Assembly: GCA_017302635.1 (NCBI GenBank)
Contig: JAFLCX010000001.1
Location: 1,240,001-1,304,000, forward strand
DNA length: 64,000 nucleotides
Direction of reading: 5' to 3'
DNA from: Hyphomicrobiales bacterium
GTDB taxonomy: Bacteria > Pseudomonadota > Alphaproteobacteria > Rhizobiales > Beijerinckiaceae
The notes below the pieces were generated by a model. It was not told the DNA's origin. It saw nothing but the letters and a program-made list of their open reading frames with translations, and ran no database searches. Position 1 is the first letter of the stretch; each line of letters starts with the position of its first letter. Both the position numbers and the translations under genes were made by a program. Of the stretch, positions 17,815 to 27,439 are shown piece by piece.

Positions 17815-20511
17815 TTACGCCGCGAGCTGGCGCAGCACGTAATGCAGGATGCCGCCATTCTTGTAATACTCGATCTCATCGAGCGTGTTGATGCGGCACA
17901 GGATCGGCAGGTCGAAGGACGAGCCATCCGGCCGCGTGACCTTCGCGATCACCTTCTGGCGTGGCTGGATCGTCGCGAGACCGGGGATATCAACCGTCTC
18001 GTCACCCTTGAGACCCAGCGACTGCCAGCTTGTGCCTTCCTCGAAGGTGAAGGGCACGATGCCCATCCCGACAAGGTTGGAGCGATGGATGCGCTCGAAA
18101 TTCTGCGCGATCACGGCCTTGACGCCCAAAAGCGCTGTGCCTTTGGCAGCCCAGTCACGGGAGGAGCCATTCCCGTATTCCACGCCGGCGAACACCACGA
18201 GCGGCACGCCTTCGGCTTCGTAGCGCATGGCGGCATCGTAGATGAACATCTTCTCGCCCGAAGGCTGGTGGATGGCATAGCCGCCCTCCGGCGTGTTGCC
18301 CGCCGCATCCTTCACCGCGAAATTCTTGATGCGGATGTTGGCGAAGGTGCCACGCATCATGATCTCGTGGTTGCCGCGCCGCGTGCCATACTGGTTGAAA
18401 TCGGCCGGGCGCACCTGACGCTCGAGCAGATACTCACCAGCCGGCGAGGCAGCCTTGATCGAACCCGCCGGCGAGATGTGGTCGGTCGTGATCTTGTCGC
18501 CGAAGAGGGCAAGAATGCGCGCGCCCTTGATATCCGTGATGGGCTTCGGCGTTTTCGACATACCCGCGAAATAGGGCGGGTTCTGCACGTAGGTCGAGCC
18601 CGAATTCCACGCATAGGTCAGGCCCGTCGAGGTCTTCACGCCCTGCCAGCGCGCATCACCCTTGAACACGTCGGCATATTTCGACGTGAAGAGATCACGA
18701 GTGACGTATTTGTGGATGAATTCCTGGATTTCCTTCGAGGAGGGCCAGATATCCTTGAGATAGACCGGCTTACCATCCGAGCCTTCGCCCAGCGGTTCCT
18801 TGGTGAGGTCCTTCGTCACCGAGCCGGCAAGCGCATACGCCACGACAAGCGGCGGTGAGGCAAGGTAATTCGCCTGCACATCCGGCGAGACGCGCCCTTC
18901 GAAGTTGCGGTTGCCCGAGAGCACGGCCGCCGCGATCAGGTTGTTGTCGTTGATCGCTTTCGAGATATCCGCAGGCAGCGGGCCCGAATTGCCGATGCAG
19001 GTCGTGCAGCCGAAGCCGACGAGCTGGAAGCCGAGGCCATCAAGGTCTTTCTGCAAACCGGCCTTATCAAGATATTCCGCCACAACCTGTGAGCCCGGTG
19101 CGAGCGAGGTTTTCACCCACGGCTTGGTGGTCAAACCCTTGGCCAAAGCCTTGCGGGCGAGAAGCCCCGCGGCGATCAGCACGCTCGGGTTCGACGTGTT
19201 GGTGCAGGAGGTGATCGCGGCAATCACCACATCGCCGTGGCTGAGCGAGAAATTCCGGCCATCAACCGGCGCCTTGCGGCCCTCATCGCCACCCTTCTTG
19301 AATTCCGAGACCATCGCGGCCGAGAAACCGGCGGCGACATCGGTGAGCGCCACGCGGCCCTCGGGACGCTTCGGGCCGGCAAGCGAGGGCAGAACCGTTG
19401 CGAGATCAAGACCAAGTGTATCGGTGAAGACCGGGGCTGCCGCACCCTTCTCGCGGTAGAGGCCCTGCGCCTTGCAATAGGCCTCGGTGAGTGCCACGCG
19501 ATGCTTCTCGCGGCCGGTCATATTGAGGTAGTTGATCGTCTCGCCATCGCACGGGAAGAAGCCGCAGGTCGCGCCATATTCCGGACCCATATTGGCGATC
19601 GTCGCGCGGTCGGCGAGGCTGAGATTGTCGAGGCCGGAGCCGAAGAACTCGACGAACTTGTTCACGACACCCTTTTTGCGCAGCATCTGGGTGACGGTGA
19701 GCACGAGGTCGGTTGCGGTCACGCCTTCATTGAGCTTGCCGGTGAGCTCAAAACCGATCACCTCCGGCAGCAGCATGGATTGCGGCTGACCGAGCATCGC
19801 CGCCTCGGCCTCGATGCCGCCCACTCCCCAGCCGAGCACCGCAAGGCCATTGACCATCGTCGTGTGGCTGTCAGTGCCAACGAGCGTATCCGGGTAGGCG
19901 TAAACCGAACCATCGGGCTGGCGCGCAGTCCAAACGGTCTGGGCGAGATATTCGGTGTTCACCTGATGGCAAATGCCAGTGCCCGGCGGCACGACGCGGA
20001 AATTCGCGAAAGCGCCCTGGCCCCATTTGAGGAAGTTGTAGCGCTCCTCGTTGCGCTCGTATTCAAGCTCGACATTGCGATCGAAAGCTTTCGCGGAGCC
20101 GAATTCATCGACGATGACCGAATGGTCGATCACGAGGTCAACCGGCACGAGCGGGTTGATCTTGTTCGGGTCGCCGCCGAGCTGGACCATCCCGTCGCGC
20201 ATCGCGGCGAGATCGACCACTGCTGGAACGCCGGTGAAATCCTGCATCAGCACGCGGGCCGGGCGGAAGCCGATCTCGGCTTCTTCCTTGCCCTTGTTCG
20301 TCAGCCAGGCCGAAACACCCTCGATGTCTTTCTTCGTGACCGTGCGGCCGTCTTCATGGCGCAGCAGGTTCTCGAGCAGCACCTTCATCGAATAGGGAAG
20401 CTGCGAGACACCCTTGAGGCCGTTCTTTTCGGCATCGGGGAGGGAGAAATACACGTAGGTCTTGCCATCGACCTGAAGTTCCTTGCGGCATTTGAAGCTG
20501 TCGAGCGACAT
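17815..20511 (-). CDS. acnA: Aconitate hydratase A
   Basis: An 898-residue aconitase interconverting citrate and isocitrate in the TCA cycle. The [4Fe-4S] ligands are in [14 protein letters not shown] (first Cys) and [12 protein letters not shown] (second and third). The N-terminal [13 protein letters not shown] and [15 protein letters not shown] are family hallmarks, and the swivel domain has [15 protein letters not shown]. The length and domain order are those of the AcnA/IRP type, not AcnB. It is divergent from ccmA with 263 bases between the start codons and ends at a strong terminator. Confidence 0.97.
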   Translation of the reverse strand: MSLDSFKCRKELQVDGKTYVYFSLPDAEKNGLKGVSQLPYSMKVLLENLLRHEDGRTVTKKDIEGVSAWLTNKGKEEAEIGFRPARVLMQDFTGVPAVVDLAAMRDGMVQLGGDPNKINPLVPVDLVIDHSVIVDEFGSAKAFDRNVELEYERNEERYNFLKWGQGAFANFRVVPPGTGICHQVNTEYLAQTVWTARQPDGSVYAYPDTLVGTDSHTTMVNGLAVLGWGVGGIEAEAAMLGQPQSMLLPEVIGFELTGKLNEGVTATDLVLTVTQMLRKKGVVNKFVEFFGSGLDNLSLADRATIANMGPEYGATCGFFPCDGETINYLNMTGREKHRVALTEAYCKAQGLYREKGAAAPVFTDTLGLDLATVLPSLAGPKRPEGRVALTDVAAGFSAAMVSEFKKGGDEGRKAPVDGRNFSLSHGDVVIAAITSCTNTSNPSVLIAAGLLARKALAKGLTTKPWVKTSLAPGSQVVAEYLDKAGLQKDLDGLGFQLVGFGCTTCIGNSGPLPADISKAINDNNLIAAAVLSGNRNFEGRVSPDVQANYLASPPLVVAYALAGSVTKDLTKEPLGEGSDGKPVYLKDIWPSSKEIQEFIHKYVTRDLFTSKYADVFKGDARWQGVKTSTGLTYAWNSGSTYVQNPPYFAGMSKTPKPITDIKGARILALFGDKITTDHISPAGSIKAASPAGEYLLERQVRPADFNQYGTRRGNHEIMMRGTFANIRIKNFAVKDAAGNTPEGGYAIHQPSGEKMFIYDAAMRYEAEGVPLVVFAGVEYGNGSSRDWAAKGTALLGVKAVIAQNFERIHRSNLVGMGIVPFTFEEGTSWQSLGLKGDETVDIPGLATIQPRQKVIAKVTRPDGSSFDLPILCRINTLDEIEYYKNGGILHYVLRQLAA

Positions 20512-20774
20512 GTCAGAATCCTTGGGTCAAAATCCTCGAAAGGACGAGTTTCGGGGTGGCCGGGGGAGCCGATCTGAGCCTCGAAACGGCGGGATTGGAC
20601 CACCCAGTCGAGCGCGGCATGCACTGGTTTTCCAGAGCCGCGTGCGCCGCTCCGGGAGTGCCCGGACCCCGCGTCTTTGACCGGACGCGCGGCGCAACCG
20701 GCCGCTCTATAGATCATTTCCAAAAAGGGCGCTACACGGACATTGGTTTGAGAAGATCGGTTTTCGGGGGAATT

Positions 20775-21404
20775 TTGAGCGTCTATTCCGCCTTGCGCCT
20801 TGTGGCATCCGGCCTCGCGGTGCGGCGTGGCCCGCGGTTTCTGTTCAGGGAGCTGGAGCTTGTTCTGAAGTCCGGCGAGGTGATGCAACTCACCGGCCCG
20901 AATGGCAGCGGCAAATCGACGCTGCTGCGGCTTCTCGCCGGCTTTTCGCCCGCTGACCAGGGCACGATCCGGCTTGAAGGGATGGATGATAGCGAGCGCA
21001 ACAGCGCTTTCCATTATTTCGGCCACCGCGAGGGTTTGCGCGCGGCGTTGAGTGCGGGCGAAAACCTCTCCTTTTTGGCGGGGCTGCTCGATGGAGATGC
21101 GAGACGTATCCCGGAAGCCCTGAGCCGGCTCGGCATTGCCCGGCTCGAAAATCTTCCTGTCCGCGTGCTCTCCGAGGGGCAGCGCCGGCGCGTGGCACTG
21201 GCGCGGCTCATCGTGATCGACCGGCCGGTCTGGCTTCTGGATGAGCCTCTGGCTTCGCTGGACAGCGAGGCGATCGCGATTGTCTCCGGCCTGATTTCCG
21301 AACATGCCGCGCGTGGCGGGATGGCGATGGTCGCCACGCATCAGATGCTGGCCGCAAAGACCACAGCGCTCGATCTCGCGGGCCGTCGCGAGGTTGCGGC
21401 ATGA
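20775..21404 (+). CDS. ccmA: Cytochrome c maturation ABC ATPase CcmA
   Basis: A 209-residue ABC ATPase. It carries Walker A GPNGSGKSTLL (about residue 38), the signature LSEGQRRRVALARL and Walker B PVWLLDEPLASLD. AFHYFGHREGL in the middle is typical of CcmA. With CcmB and CcmC it forms the complex that releases haem-loaded CcmE. The start is taken as TTG at 20775 because GGGGGAA immediately precedes it and the length then matches CcmA. Nothing supports the upstream extension to 20556. It overlaps ccmB by four bases. Confidence 0.9.
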   Translation: MSVYSALRLVASGLAVRRGPRFLFRELELVLKSGEVMQLTGPNGSGKSTLLRLLAGFSPADQGTIRLEGMDDSERNSAFHYFGHREGLRAALSAGENLSFLAGLLDGDARRIPEALSRLGIARLENLPVRVLSEGQRRRVALARLIVIDRPVWLLDEPLASLDSEAIAIVSGLISEHAARGGMAMVATHQMLAAKTTALDLAGRREVAA

Positions 21405-22066
21405 CGGCCTTTTCGGCGATCCTGAAGCGGGATCTGAGGCTCGCGCGCCGGGCCGGTGCCGGTGCGGGCCTCGGGCTGATGTTCTTCCTTACTCTCATTG
21501 CCATCACGCCTTTTGCGATCGGGGCCGACCAGAAGCTCATCGCTCGCCTCGCCCCGGCCCTTCTCTGGCTCGCGGCCCTTCTCGCGACCCTGCTCGGGCT
21601 CGACCGGCTGTTTCAGGCCGATGACGAGGACGGTGTTCTGGATCAGTTTCTTCTCAGCGACGGCTCGCTGACCTTGCTCGTGCTCGCGAAGGCGATTGCG
21701 CATTGGCTCGTCACCGGCCTGCCGTTGAGCCTTGCCGCACCGATGCTGGGCGTGATGCTCGCGATCGAACCGCAGGCGATGCTGCCACTGATGCTCTCGT
21801 TGCTCATCGGTACGCCGGCTCTGACGCTGATCGGGCTCGTCGGTGCTGCTTTGACCATCAGCCTCAATCGTGGCGGATTGCTGCTCTCGATCCTCGTGGT
21901 GCCGACCGCCATCCCGACCCTGATTTTCGGCGTTGCCGTGGCGAAGGCCGCGGCGGCGGGGCAGGATTTCACCATGCCCCTGATGGTTCTGGGCGGCACA
22001 ACTTTGTTTGCGCTCGCGATTTCGCCCTTCGCTGCCGCTTTTGCGCTCCGTCAAGCGCGACAATAG
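21401..22066 (+). CDS. ccmB: Haem exporter membrane protein CcmB
   Basis: A 221-residue protein with six hydrophobic segments and the CcmB signature near the N-terminus (FSAILKRDLRLARR). GLDRLFQADDEDGVLDQFLLS and GALSLNRGGLL-like sequence (TISLNRGGLLLSILVVPTAIPTLIFG) follow. It is the membrane partner of CcmA. Its ATG overlaps the ccmA stop, consistent with coupling. Confidence 0.95.
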   Translation: MTAFSAILKRDLRLARRAGAGAGLGLMFFLTLIAITPFAIGADQKLIARLAPALLWLAALLATLLGLDRLFQADDEDGVLDQFLLSDGSLTLLVLAKAIAHWLVTGLPLSLAAPMLGVMLAIEPQAMLPLMLSLLIGTPALTLIGLVGAALTISLNRGGLLLSILVVPTAIPTLIFGVAVAKAAAAGQDFTMPLMVLGGTTLFALAISPFAAAFALRQARQ

Positions 22067-22117
22067 CCGCCGATCACGTGAATTGCGCGAGCGGCAGGGC
22101 GACGATATGGAATTGCG

Positions 22118-22864
22118 ATGACTGATGCAGCCACACCCTCTCTCTGGCGTTTCGCGAATCCGGCCGTGTTCAACCGGCTGGCGGATCGGCTGATCGTGCC
22201 TCTGGCGATCCTGACGGCCCTGATGTTCGGCTGGGGCCTCTATGGTGCTTTCTTCGTCTCGCCGGCCGATTACCAGCAGGGGGAGACGATCCGGATCATG
22301 TTCATCCATGTGCCGTCAGCCTGGATGTCGATGTTCGTCTATGCCGGGATGAGCCTGTCGGCCCTTGGCACGCTGATCTTCCGGCACCCGATGGCGGATG
22401 TTGCGCAGAAAGCCGCAGCCCCCCTGGGCGCCGGCTTCACGCTTCTCTGCCTCGTCACCGGCTCGCTCTGGGGCAAGCCGATGTGGGGCACCTGGTGGGA
22501 ATGGGATGCGCGCATGACGTCAGTTCTGGTGCTGTTCCTGATCTATATCGGCGTCATTGCGCTCTGGCAGTCGATCGAGGAGCCGAACCGCGCCGGGCGT
22601 GCGGTGGCCATTCTCACGCTGGTCGGTGCCGTGAACCTGCCGATCATCAAGTTCTCGGTCGATTGGTGGTCGACCCTGCATCAGCCGGCTTCGGTGTTCC
22701 GGCTCGATGGACCCACCATTCATGGCTCGATGCTCGGGCCCCTGATGATCATGGGGATCGCCTTCCTGCTGCTTTACATCACGTTGCTGCTGCTCGTGAT
22801 GCGCGCCGAAATCATGAACCGCCGCGCGGAACGGCTCGAACTTCTGGCAGCCGAGGCGGAGTGA
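22118..22864 (+). CDS. ccmC: Haem-handling membrane protein CcmC
   Basis: A 248-residue protein with six helices. The tryptophan-rich haem-binding motif WGTWWEWDARMTS is intact around residue 128. Conserved His residues flank it: FIHVPSAWMS before, and STLHQPASV after. It loads haem onto the chaperone CcmE in the periplasm; ccmE itself is not in this window. The last bases overlap a GTG of the following ccmD reading frame. Confidence 0.96.
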   Translation: MTDAATPSLWRFANPAVFNRLADRLIVPLAILTALMFGWGLYGAFFVSPADYQQGETIRIMFIHVPSAWMSMFVYAGMSLSALGTLIFRHPMADVAQKAAAPLGAGFTLLCLVTGSLWGKPMWGTWWEWDARMTSVLVLFLIYIGVIALWQSIEEPNRAGRAVAILTLVGAVNLPIIKFSVDWWSTLHQPASVFRLDGPTIHGSMLGPLMIMGIAFLLLYITLLLLVMRAEIMNRRAERLELLAAEAE

Positions 22865-22869
22865 GCGGC

Positions 22870-23010
22870 ATGGGCAAGCATTTCGGCTTCATCGCGGGCT
22901 CCTATGCGGTTGCGATCCTTGTCCTCGGCGTCATGATCGTCGGCGCTGTACTTTCCTATCGGGCCGCGAAAAGGCGGCTGGCGCGCGCCGAGGCGGCGAG
23001 ACCTCAATGA
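22870..23010 (+). CDS. ccmD: Haem exporter small subunit CcmD
   Basis: A 46-residue single-helix protein (GSYAVAILVLGVMIVGAVLSY, followed by a basic RAAKRRLARAEAARPQ tail). Size, position between ccmC and ccmG, and the hydrophobic-then-basic layout identify it as CcmD, which is needed to release holo-CcmE. The start may be the ATG at 22870 or an in-frame GTG at 22861 overlapping the ccmC stop. It overlaps ccmG by four bases. Confidence 0.85.
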   Translation: MGKHFGFIAGSYAVAILVLGVMIVGAVLSYRAAKRRLARAEAARPQ

Positions 23011-23582
23011 CGAAGGCTGAGAAATCTCCCCGTCGCTGGCTGATGTTTGTGCCGCTCGCGATTTTTGTCGGTCTTGTGCTGCTGTTCCTGTTCCGCCTTT
23101 TCGCCGGCGACCCCTCGAAACTGCCTTCGGCGCTGATCGGAAAGCCCGCTCCGCTGCTTACGCTGGCGGCGGTGGAAGGGTTGACACAGGATGGTCGTTC
23201 CATTCCCGGTTTCGGGCCTGCGGAGCTTCAGTCGGGTCGGCCGGTTCTGGTGAATGTTTTTGCGAGCTGGTGCGCGCCCTGCCATCAGGAACATCCGTTC
23301 CTGATGGAACTCGCGAAAGGTGGTCGCCTGACGATTCTTGGCCTTAACTACAAGGACAAGCCGGAAAACGCGCGTCGGTTTCTCGGGCGGCTCGGCAATC
23401 CCTATGTCGCGGTCGGGGTGGATCCGGACGGGCGGAACGCGATCGAATGGGGCGTCTACGGCGTGCCGGAGACCTTCCTTGTCGATGGCAAGGGCATCAT
23501 CGTTTTCAAGCATGTCGGACCGCTGACACCCGAGATCATCCGGGAAAGGCTGGAGCCTGCGATCCGCGCGGCGGGGGGTTGA
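23007..23582 (+). CDS. ccmG: Thiol:disulfide interchange protein CcmG/DsbE
   Basis: A 191-residue membrane-anchored thioredoxin. One N-terminal helix (WLMFVPLAIFVGLVLLFLF) is followed by a periplasmic domain. The active site is ASWCAPCHQEHP, and the cis-Pro loop is in YGVPETFLVDG. It reduces the apocytochrome c CxxCH cysteines before haem attachment. It is the last gene of the ccmABCDG run; ccmE, ccmF, ccmH and ccmI are elsewhere, as is common in this group. Confidence 0.95.
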   Translation: MTKAEKSPRRWLMFVPLAIFVGLVLLFLFRLFAGDPSKLPSALIGKPAPLLTLAAVEGLTQDGRSIPGFGPAELQSGRPVLVNVFASWCAPCHQEHPFLMELAKGGRLTILGLNYKDKPENARRFLGRLGNPYVAVGVDPDGRNAIEWGVYGVPETFLVDGKGIIVFKHVGPLTPEIIRERLEPAIRAAGG

Positions 23583-23584
23583 GC

Positions 23585-24226
23585 TTACTTCCGCTCCGGG
23601 TCGAAGCCGTGCTTCATCATCATCGGCGTTTGGGCGAGCGCGAAAATCATCGTCAGCGGCATCACGCCCCAGACCTTGAAGGCGACCCAGAAATCGGTGG
23701 TCTGCGTGCGCCAGATCACCTCGTTGAGCGCTGCGAGAACAAAGAAGAATACACCCCAGCGGAAGGTGAGTTTTTCCCATCCCTTGCGGTCAAGCTGGAA
23801 AACACTGTCGAGCACATAAGGCAGCAGGGGTTTGCCCAAGGCGAGCCCGCCGAGCAGCACCGTGCCGAACAGGCAATTGACGATGGTGGGCTTCAGCTTG
23901 ATGAAAAGGTCGTTGTGCAAAGCGAGCGTCAATCCGCCGAAAACCAGCACAACCGCTCCGGAAACCAGCGGCATGATGGGCAATTTGCGATAGAGCGCCC
24001 AGGTCGCAGCGAGCGAGGCCAGCATCCCGACCATAAAGACGGCCGTGGCGATCAGAATCGGCGCCTTGTCGCTCGCCACAAGCGCCTCGCCGAACAACGC
24101 ACCAACCGCTGGCTTGAACCAATCGGGCCGGGAATTGGCGGCAAAAAACAGCACCAGCGGACCCATTTCGAGAATGAGCTTGGCCACACCATTTTCGTTT
24201 TTCCGGGTTGATGCGGGTTCGTTCAT
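23585..24226 (-). CDS. ispZ: Inner membrane-spanning protein YciB / septation protein A
   Basis: A 213-residue integral membrane protein. Family markers are KLILEMGPLVLFFAAN at the N-terminus, FIKLKPTIVNCLFGTVLLGG, and the C-terminal GWEKLTFRWGVFFFVLAALNEVIWR. The family (YciB/IspZ) is linked to cell-envelope and septum synthesis, with an unresolved biochemical role. It converges with ccmG with two bases between stop codons. Confidence 0.93.
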   Translation of the reverse strand: MNEPASTRKNENGVAKLILEMGPLVLFFAANSRPDWFKPAVGALFGEALVASDKAPILIATAVFMVGMLASLAATWALYRKLPIMPLVSGAVVLVFGGLTLALHNDLFIKLKPTIVNCLFGTVLLGGLALGKPLLPYVLDSVFQLDRKGWEKLTFRWGVFFFVLAALNEVIWRTQTTDFWVAFKVWGVMPLTMIFALAQTPMMMKHGFDPERK

Positions 24227-24317
24227 CGGCTCTCCTCCGGGGCTGGACCCCGCCTGATCCAGCCCTTACACCTGTTCGCGCAACCCGCAAGCCTGTTCCC
24301 CATCGAAGAGACCTCCC

Positions 24318-25022
24318 ATGCCGCCGATGCCCGTTCCTGTGCTGGAGCCCCGCCCCACCCTCGCGATTGTTGGCGAGAAAGCGCGTTTTCCGGCGCGGCG
24401 AGGCTTCTGTATCGGGCGGAATTATGCCGCTCATGCCCGCGAGATGGGGCATGATCCCAACCGTGAGCCGCCCTTCTTTTTTATGAAGACACTGGAGGCC
24501 ATTCTTCCGGTTGAGGTCGGCATCGAGACGCCGCTGCCCTATCCATCGGGCACTTCGGATTACCATCACGAGGTGGAACTGGTCGTGGCGCTTGGTCGCG
24601 GCGGGCGCGACATCGCCGAAGCCGATGCCATGGATCATGTTTTCGGTTTCGCCGTTGGCCTCGATATGACGCGTCGCGATTTGCAGGGCGAAGCCAAAAA
24701 GCTCGGCCGTCCCTGGGAGATCGGCAAGAGTGCGGATGCCTCGGGGCCCGTCGGGCCGATCAGCCGGATCGGAGCGCCTGAGTTTTCGCTCGCGGGCTCG
24801 ATCCGGCTCACGACCGATGGCGTAGAGAAGCAGAATTCGGTGCTCGCCGCGATGATCTGGTCGATCCCCGAGCAGATCGCCATCCTGTCGCGCTATTTCG
24901 AGTTGCGCGCCGGCGACCTGATTTTTACCGGCACGCCCGAGGGCGTGAGCGCTGTCGACCGCGGGCAGGTCATGGTGGGCAGCATCGACGGCTTGGAGAG
25001 CATCCGGCTGAAGGTTGTCTAG
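24318..25022 (+). CDS. Fumarylacetoacetate hydrolase-family protein
   Basis: A 234-residue single-domain FAH-superfamily enzyme. FCIGRNYAAHAREMG, then EVELVVALGRGGRDI (metal-binding Glu residues) and GLDMTRRDLQ are visible, with GDLIFTGTPEGVSAV near the end. This is the short form of the family, similar to fumarylpyruvate hydrolase or oxaloacetate/acylpyruvate hydrolases. It is too short to be the true tyrosine-pathway fumarylacetoacetase (about 420 residues). It stands alone, convergent with ftsY. Confidence 0.9.
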   Translation: MPPMPVPVLEPRPTLAIVGEKARFPARRGFCIGRNYAAHAREMGHDPNREPPFFFMKTLEAILPVEVGIETPLPYPSGTSDYHHEVELVVALGRGGRDIAEADAMDHVFGFAVGLDMTRRDLQGEAKKLGRPWEIGKSADASGPVGPISRIGAPEFSLAGSIRLTTDGVEKQNSVLAAMIWSIPEQIAILSRYFELRAGDLIFTGTPEGVSAVDRGQVMVGSIDGLESIRLKVV

Positions 25023-25025
25023 GGC

Positions 25026-26150
25026 TTAGCCCTCTTCCAGCCCCGCAATCGCGCGGGCAAAATCCTTCGCGGCAAAAGGTTCGAGATCGTCGATACCCTC
25101 GCCCACGCCGATGAAATGCACGGGAAGCCCGAATTTCGCGGCCAGCGCGACGAGAATGCCGCCGCGCGCCGTGCCGTCAAGCTTGGTCATGACCAGGCCG
25201 GTCACACCCGCCACCTGTCGGAAAATCTCGACCTGGCTCACGGCATTCTGGCCGACCGTCGCATCAAGAACGAGCAGGGTTGCGTGCGGGGCTTCTGGGT
25301 CCATTTTCTTGATCACGCGGACGATTTTCGCCAGCTCATCCATAAGGCCTTGCTTGTTCTGCAACCGGCCGGCGGTGTCGATCAGCAGGATGTCGCGCCC
25401 TTCCTCGCGGGCCTGAGCCAATGCGTCATAGGCGAGACCCGCAGCATCGGCACCCTGATCGCGCGAGAGGAATCCTGCACCGGTGCGCTCGGCCCAGATC
25501 TGCAATTGCTCGATCGCGGCTGCGCGGAACGTGTCGCCTGCCGCAATCATCACGGATCGGCCCTCCGTGCGGAACTTTGCCGCGAGCTTACCGATCGTGG
25601 TGGTCTTGCCCGAGCCATTGACACCGACCATCAGGATCACGAACGGCTTCTTCGCAACATCCAGGTCGAGCGGACGGGCGACCGGCGACAAGACCTTCTC
25701 GACCTCGTGCGCGAGAGCTGCCTTGATCTCGTCCGGTGAGATGGTCTTGTCGAACCGGTCCTTGCCGATGGTGCCGACAATCCGCCCTGCGACATCCACG
25801 CCGAGATCGGCCTGGATGAGAATATCCTCCAGGTCCTGCAATGTGTCGGCATCGAGCTTCCGGGTTGTGAAGATCGCCGTGATCCCCGAGCCGAGCGACG
25901 AGGCTGTGCGGCTCAGGCCCTGACTGAGGCGTTTCCACCACGACAGTTTCGGGGCGGGCTCGACCATGTGGGGTGGTGGAGCGGCCGGGGATGCCGCCTC
26001 CGGGATTTCCGGTTGGTGTGTCGCCGGTGGCGATTCCGCTTCCTGCGTCGGTTCTGCTGGCTTTTCGGAAGCCGATGCAGGCGTTTTGCCGGCGCCGAAC
26101 AGGCGCGAGAAAAATCCGGGCTTCTTGTCGCTCTCGGGAGGGGTATTCAT
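25026..26150 (-). CDS. ftsY: Signal recognition particle receptor FtsY
   Basis: A 374-residue SRP GTPase receptor. An N-terminal acidic, Pro/Glu/Ala-rich A region (to about residue 75) is followed by the N domain and the G domain. Motifs are GVNGSGKTTTIGKLA (G1), DTAGRLQNK (G3), TKLDGTARGG (G4) and GVGEGIDDLEPF. It docks Ffh-ribosome complexes at the membrane; ffh itself is 4.6 kb away on the other strand. The ATG at 26150 overlaps the mtaB stop (ATGA), so ftsY is the third gene of a coupled dapF-mtaB-ftsY operon. Confidence 0.96.
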   Translation of the reverse strand: MNTPPESDKKPGFFSRLFGAGKTPASASEKPAEPTQEAESPPATHQPEIPEAASPAAPPPHMVEPAPKLSWWKRLSQGLSRTASSLGSGITAIFTTRKLDADTLQDLEDILIQADLGVDVAGRIVGTIGKDRFDKTISPDEIKAALAHEVEKVLSPVARPLDLDVAKKPFVILMVGVNGSGKTTTIGKLAAKFRTEGRSVMIAAGDTFRAAAIEQLQIWAERTGAGFLSRDQGADAAGLAYDALAQAREEGRDILLIDTAGRLQNKQGLMDELAKIVRVIKKMDPEAPHATLLVLDATVGQNAVSQVEIFRQVAGVTGLVMTKLDGTARGGILVALAAKFGLPVHFIGVGEGIDDLEPFAAKDFARAIAGLEEG

Positions 26151-27439
26151 GTCATGACCTCTCCGGCGAGCATGGTGTTCCGGGTGCCCGTGATCCACGC
26201 GTTGACCAGTTGTCCGGGCACAGCCGGGCTTTCGAGGCGGACCGGTGTGAAATCATCGAGCCGTCCGATGCCGTTGCGCTCTGTCAGGACCCGGACGACG
26301 CGCCCCGCATAACCGGCCAGATGCCTCGAAAGCCGGGTCTCTCCGGCCTCACGCAGCCGAGCGGCCCGCTGTTTGATGGTTGTGCCGTCAAGCTGCGGCA
26401 TGCGCGCGGCCGGTGTGCCCTTGCGTGGCGAAAACGGAAACACGTGCAGGAATGTCAGCCCGCATTCCTCCACAAGGCGCAGGGTGTTTTCAAACATCGC
26501 CTCCGTCTCGGTCGGAAACCCGGCAATGAAATCGGCTCCGAAGACAAAATCCGGTCGAGCCGTGCGCAATTCCGCGCAGAAGCGAATGGAATCGGCTCGC
26601 GAATGGCGTCGCCTCATCCGCTTGAGGATCATGTCATCGCCCGATTGCAAAGAGAGGTGCAGATGCGGCAGCAGCCGGTTTTCGCCCTTCAGAATGTCGA
26701 GCAGGAGCGGATCTGCCTCGATGCAGTCGAGCGAGGACAACCGCAAGCGATCGAGCTTCGGCACATGCCGCAAAATAGCGGCCACGAGCGAGCCGAGCGT
26801 GGGCGAGCCCGGCAGGTCCGGGCCGTATGAGGTGAGATCGACGCCCGTGAGCACGATTTCCGGGCACCCGGCTTCCACCAGCCGCTCGATCTGACGCACG
26901 ACCTCACCCATCGGCACAGAGCGGGAATTGCCGCGTCCGTAGGGAATGATGCAGAACGTGCAGCGATGGTCGCAGCCGTTCTGGATCTGCACGAAGCCCC
27001 GCGTATGGGCCTCGAAACCTTCGGCAAAATGCCCGGCAGTTTCCTTGACGCTCATGATATCGTTGACGACGACTCGCCCGCCCTCGTCGGGCAAGAAGGG
27101 CATCCCGGCGGGCTTCACGACTTCGTGCCAAGTCTGCGAACGAAGCTTCAGGTCATTGCCGATCACCTGGCTGACCTCCGCCATCGCAGCGAAGGTTCCG
27201 GGCTCGGTCTGCGCCGCGCAGCCCGTGACAATGATACGCTGGCCGGGCTTCTCGCGGCCGAGCTTCCGGATCGTCTGGCGCGCTTGTCGGACAGCCTCGC
27301 TCGTCACCGCGCAGGTGTTGACGATGATGATGTCGGAGTGTCCGGCCTCAAGTGCCGCACGCCGCATCGCTTCGGATTCGGCGATATTGAGCCGACAGCC
27401 GAGCGTGATGACTTCAGGCATCGGGGCGCGAGCGTTCAT
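26147..27439 (-). CDS. mtaB: tRNA ct6A37/t6A37 methylthiotransferase MtaB
   Basis: A 430-residue radical SAM methylthiotransferase. The N-terminal UPF0004 domain has VITLGCRLNIAESE and NTCAVTSEAVRQAR with conserved Cys. The radical SAM cluster is GCDHRCTFCIIPYGRGNSRS. FGADFIAGFPTETE follows, then a C-terminal TRAM-like region. It adds the methylthio group to t6A37 of ANN-decoding tRNAs. Its ATG overlaps the dapF stop (ATGA) and its stop overlaps ftsY, so all three genes are coupled. Confidence 0.95.
   Translation of the reverse strand: MNARAPMPEVITLGCRLNIAESEAMRRAALEAGHSDIIIVNTCAVTSEAVRQARQTIRKLGREKPGQRIIVTGCAAQTEPGTFAAMAEVSQVIGNDLKLRSQTWHEVVKPAGMPFLPDEGGRVVVNDIMSVKETAGHFAEGFEAHTRGFVQIQNGCDHRCTFCIIPYGRGNSRSVPMGEVVRQIERLVEAGCPEIVLTGVDLTSYGPDLPGSPTLGSLVAAILRHVPKLDRLRLSSLDCIEADPLLLDILKGENRLLPHLHLSLQSGDDMILKRMRRRHSRADSIRFCAELRTARPDFVFGADFIAGFPTETEAMFENTLRLVEECGLTFLHVFPFSPRKGTPAARMPQLDGTTIKQRAARLREAGETRLSRHLAGYAGRVVRVLTERNGIGRLDDFTPVRLESPAVPGQLVNAWITGTRNTMLAGEVMT

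Noticed and set aside
24318..25022. FAH-family gene as the tyrosine-pathway fumarylacetoacetase partner of hmgA
   Set aside because: At 234 residues it is the short single-domain form and lacks the N-terminal domain of true fumarylacetoacetase. It is also unlinked to hmgA.
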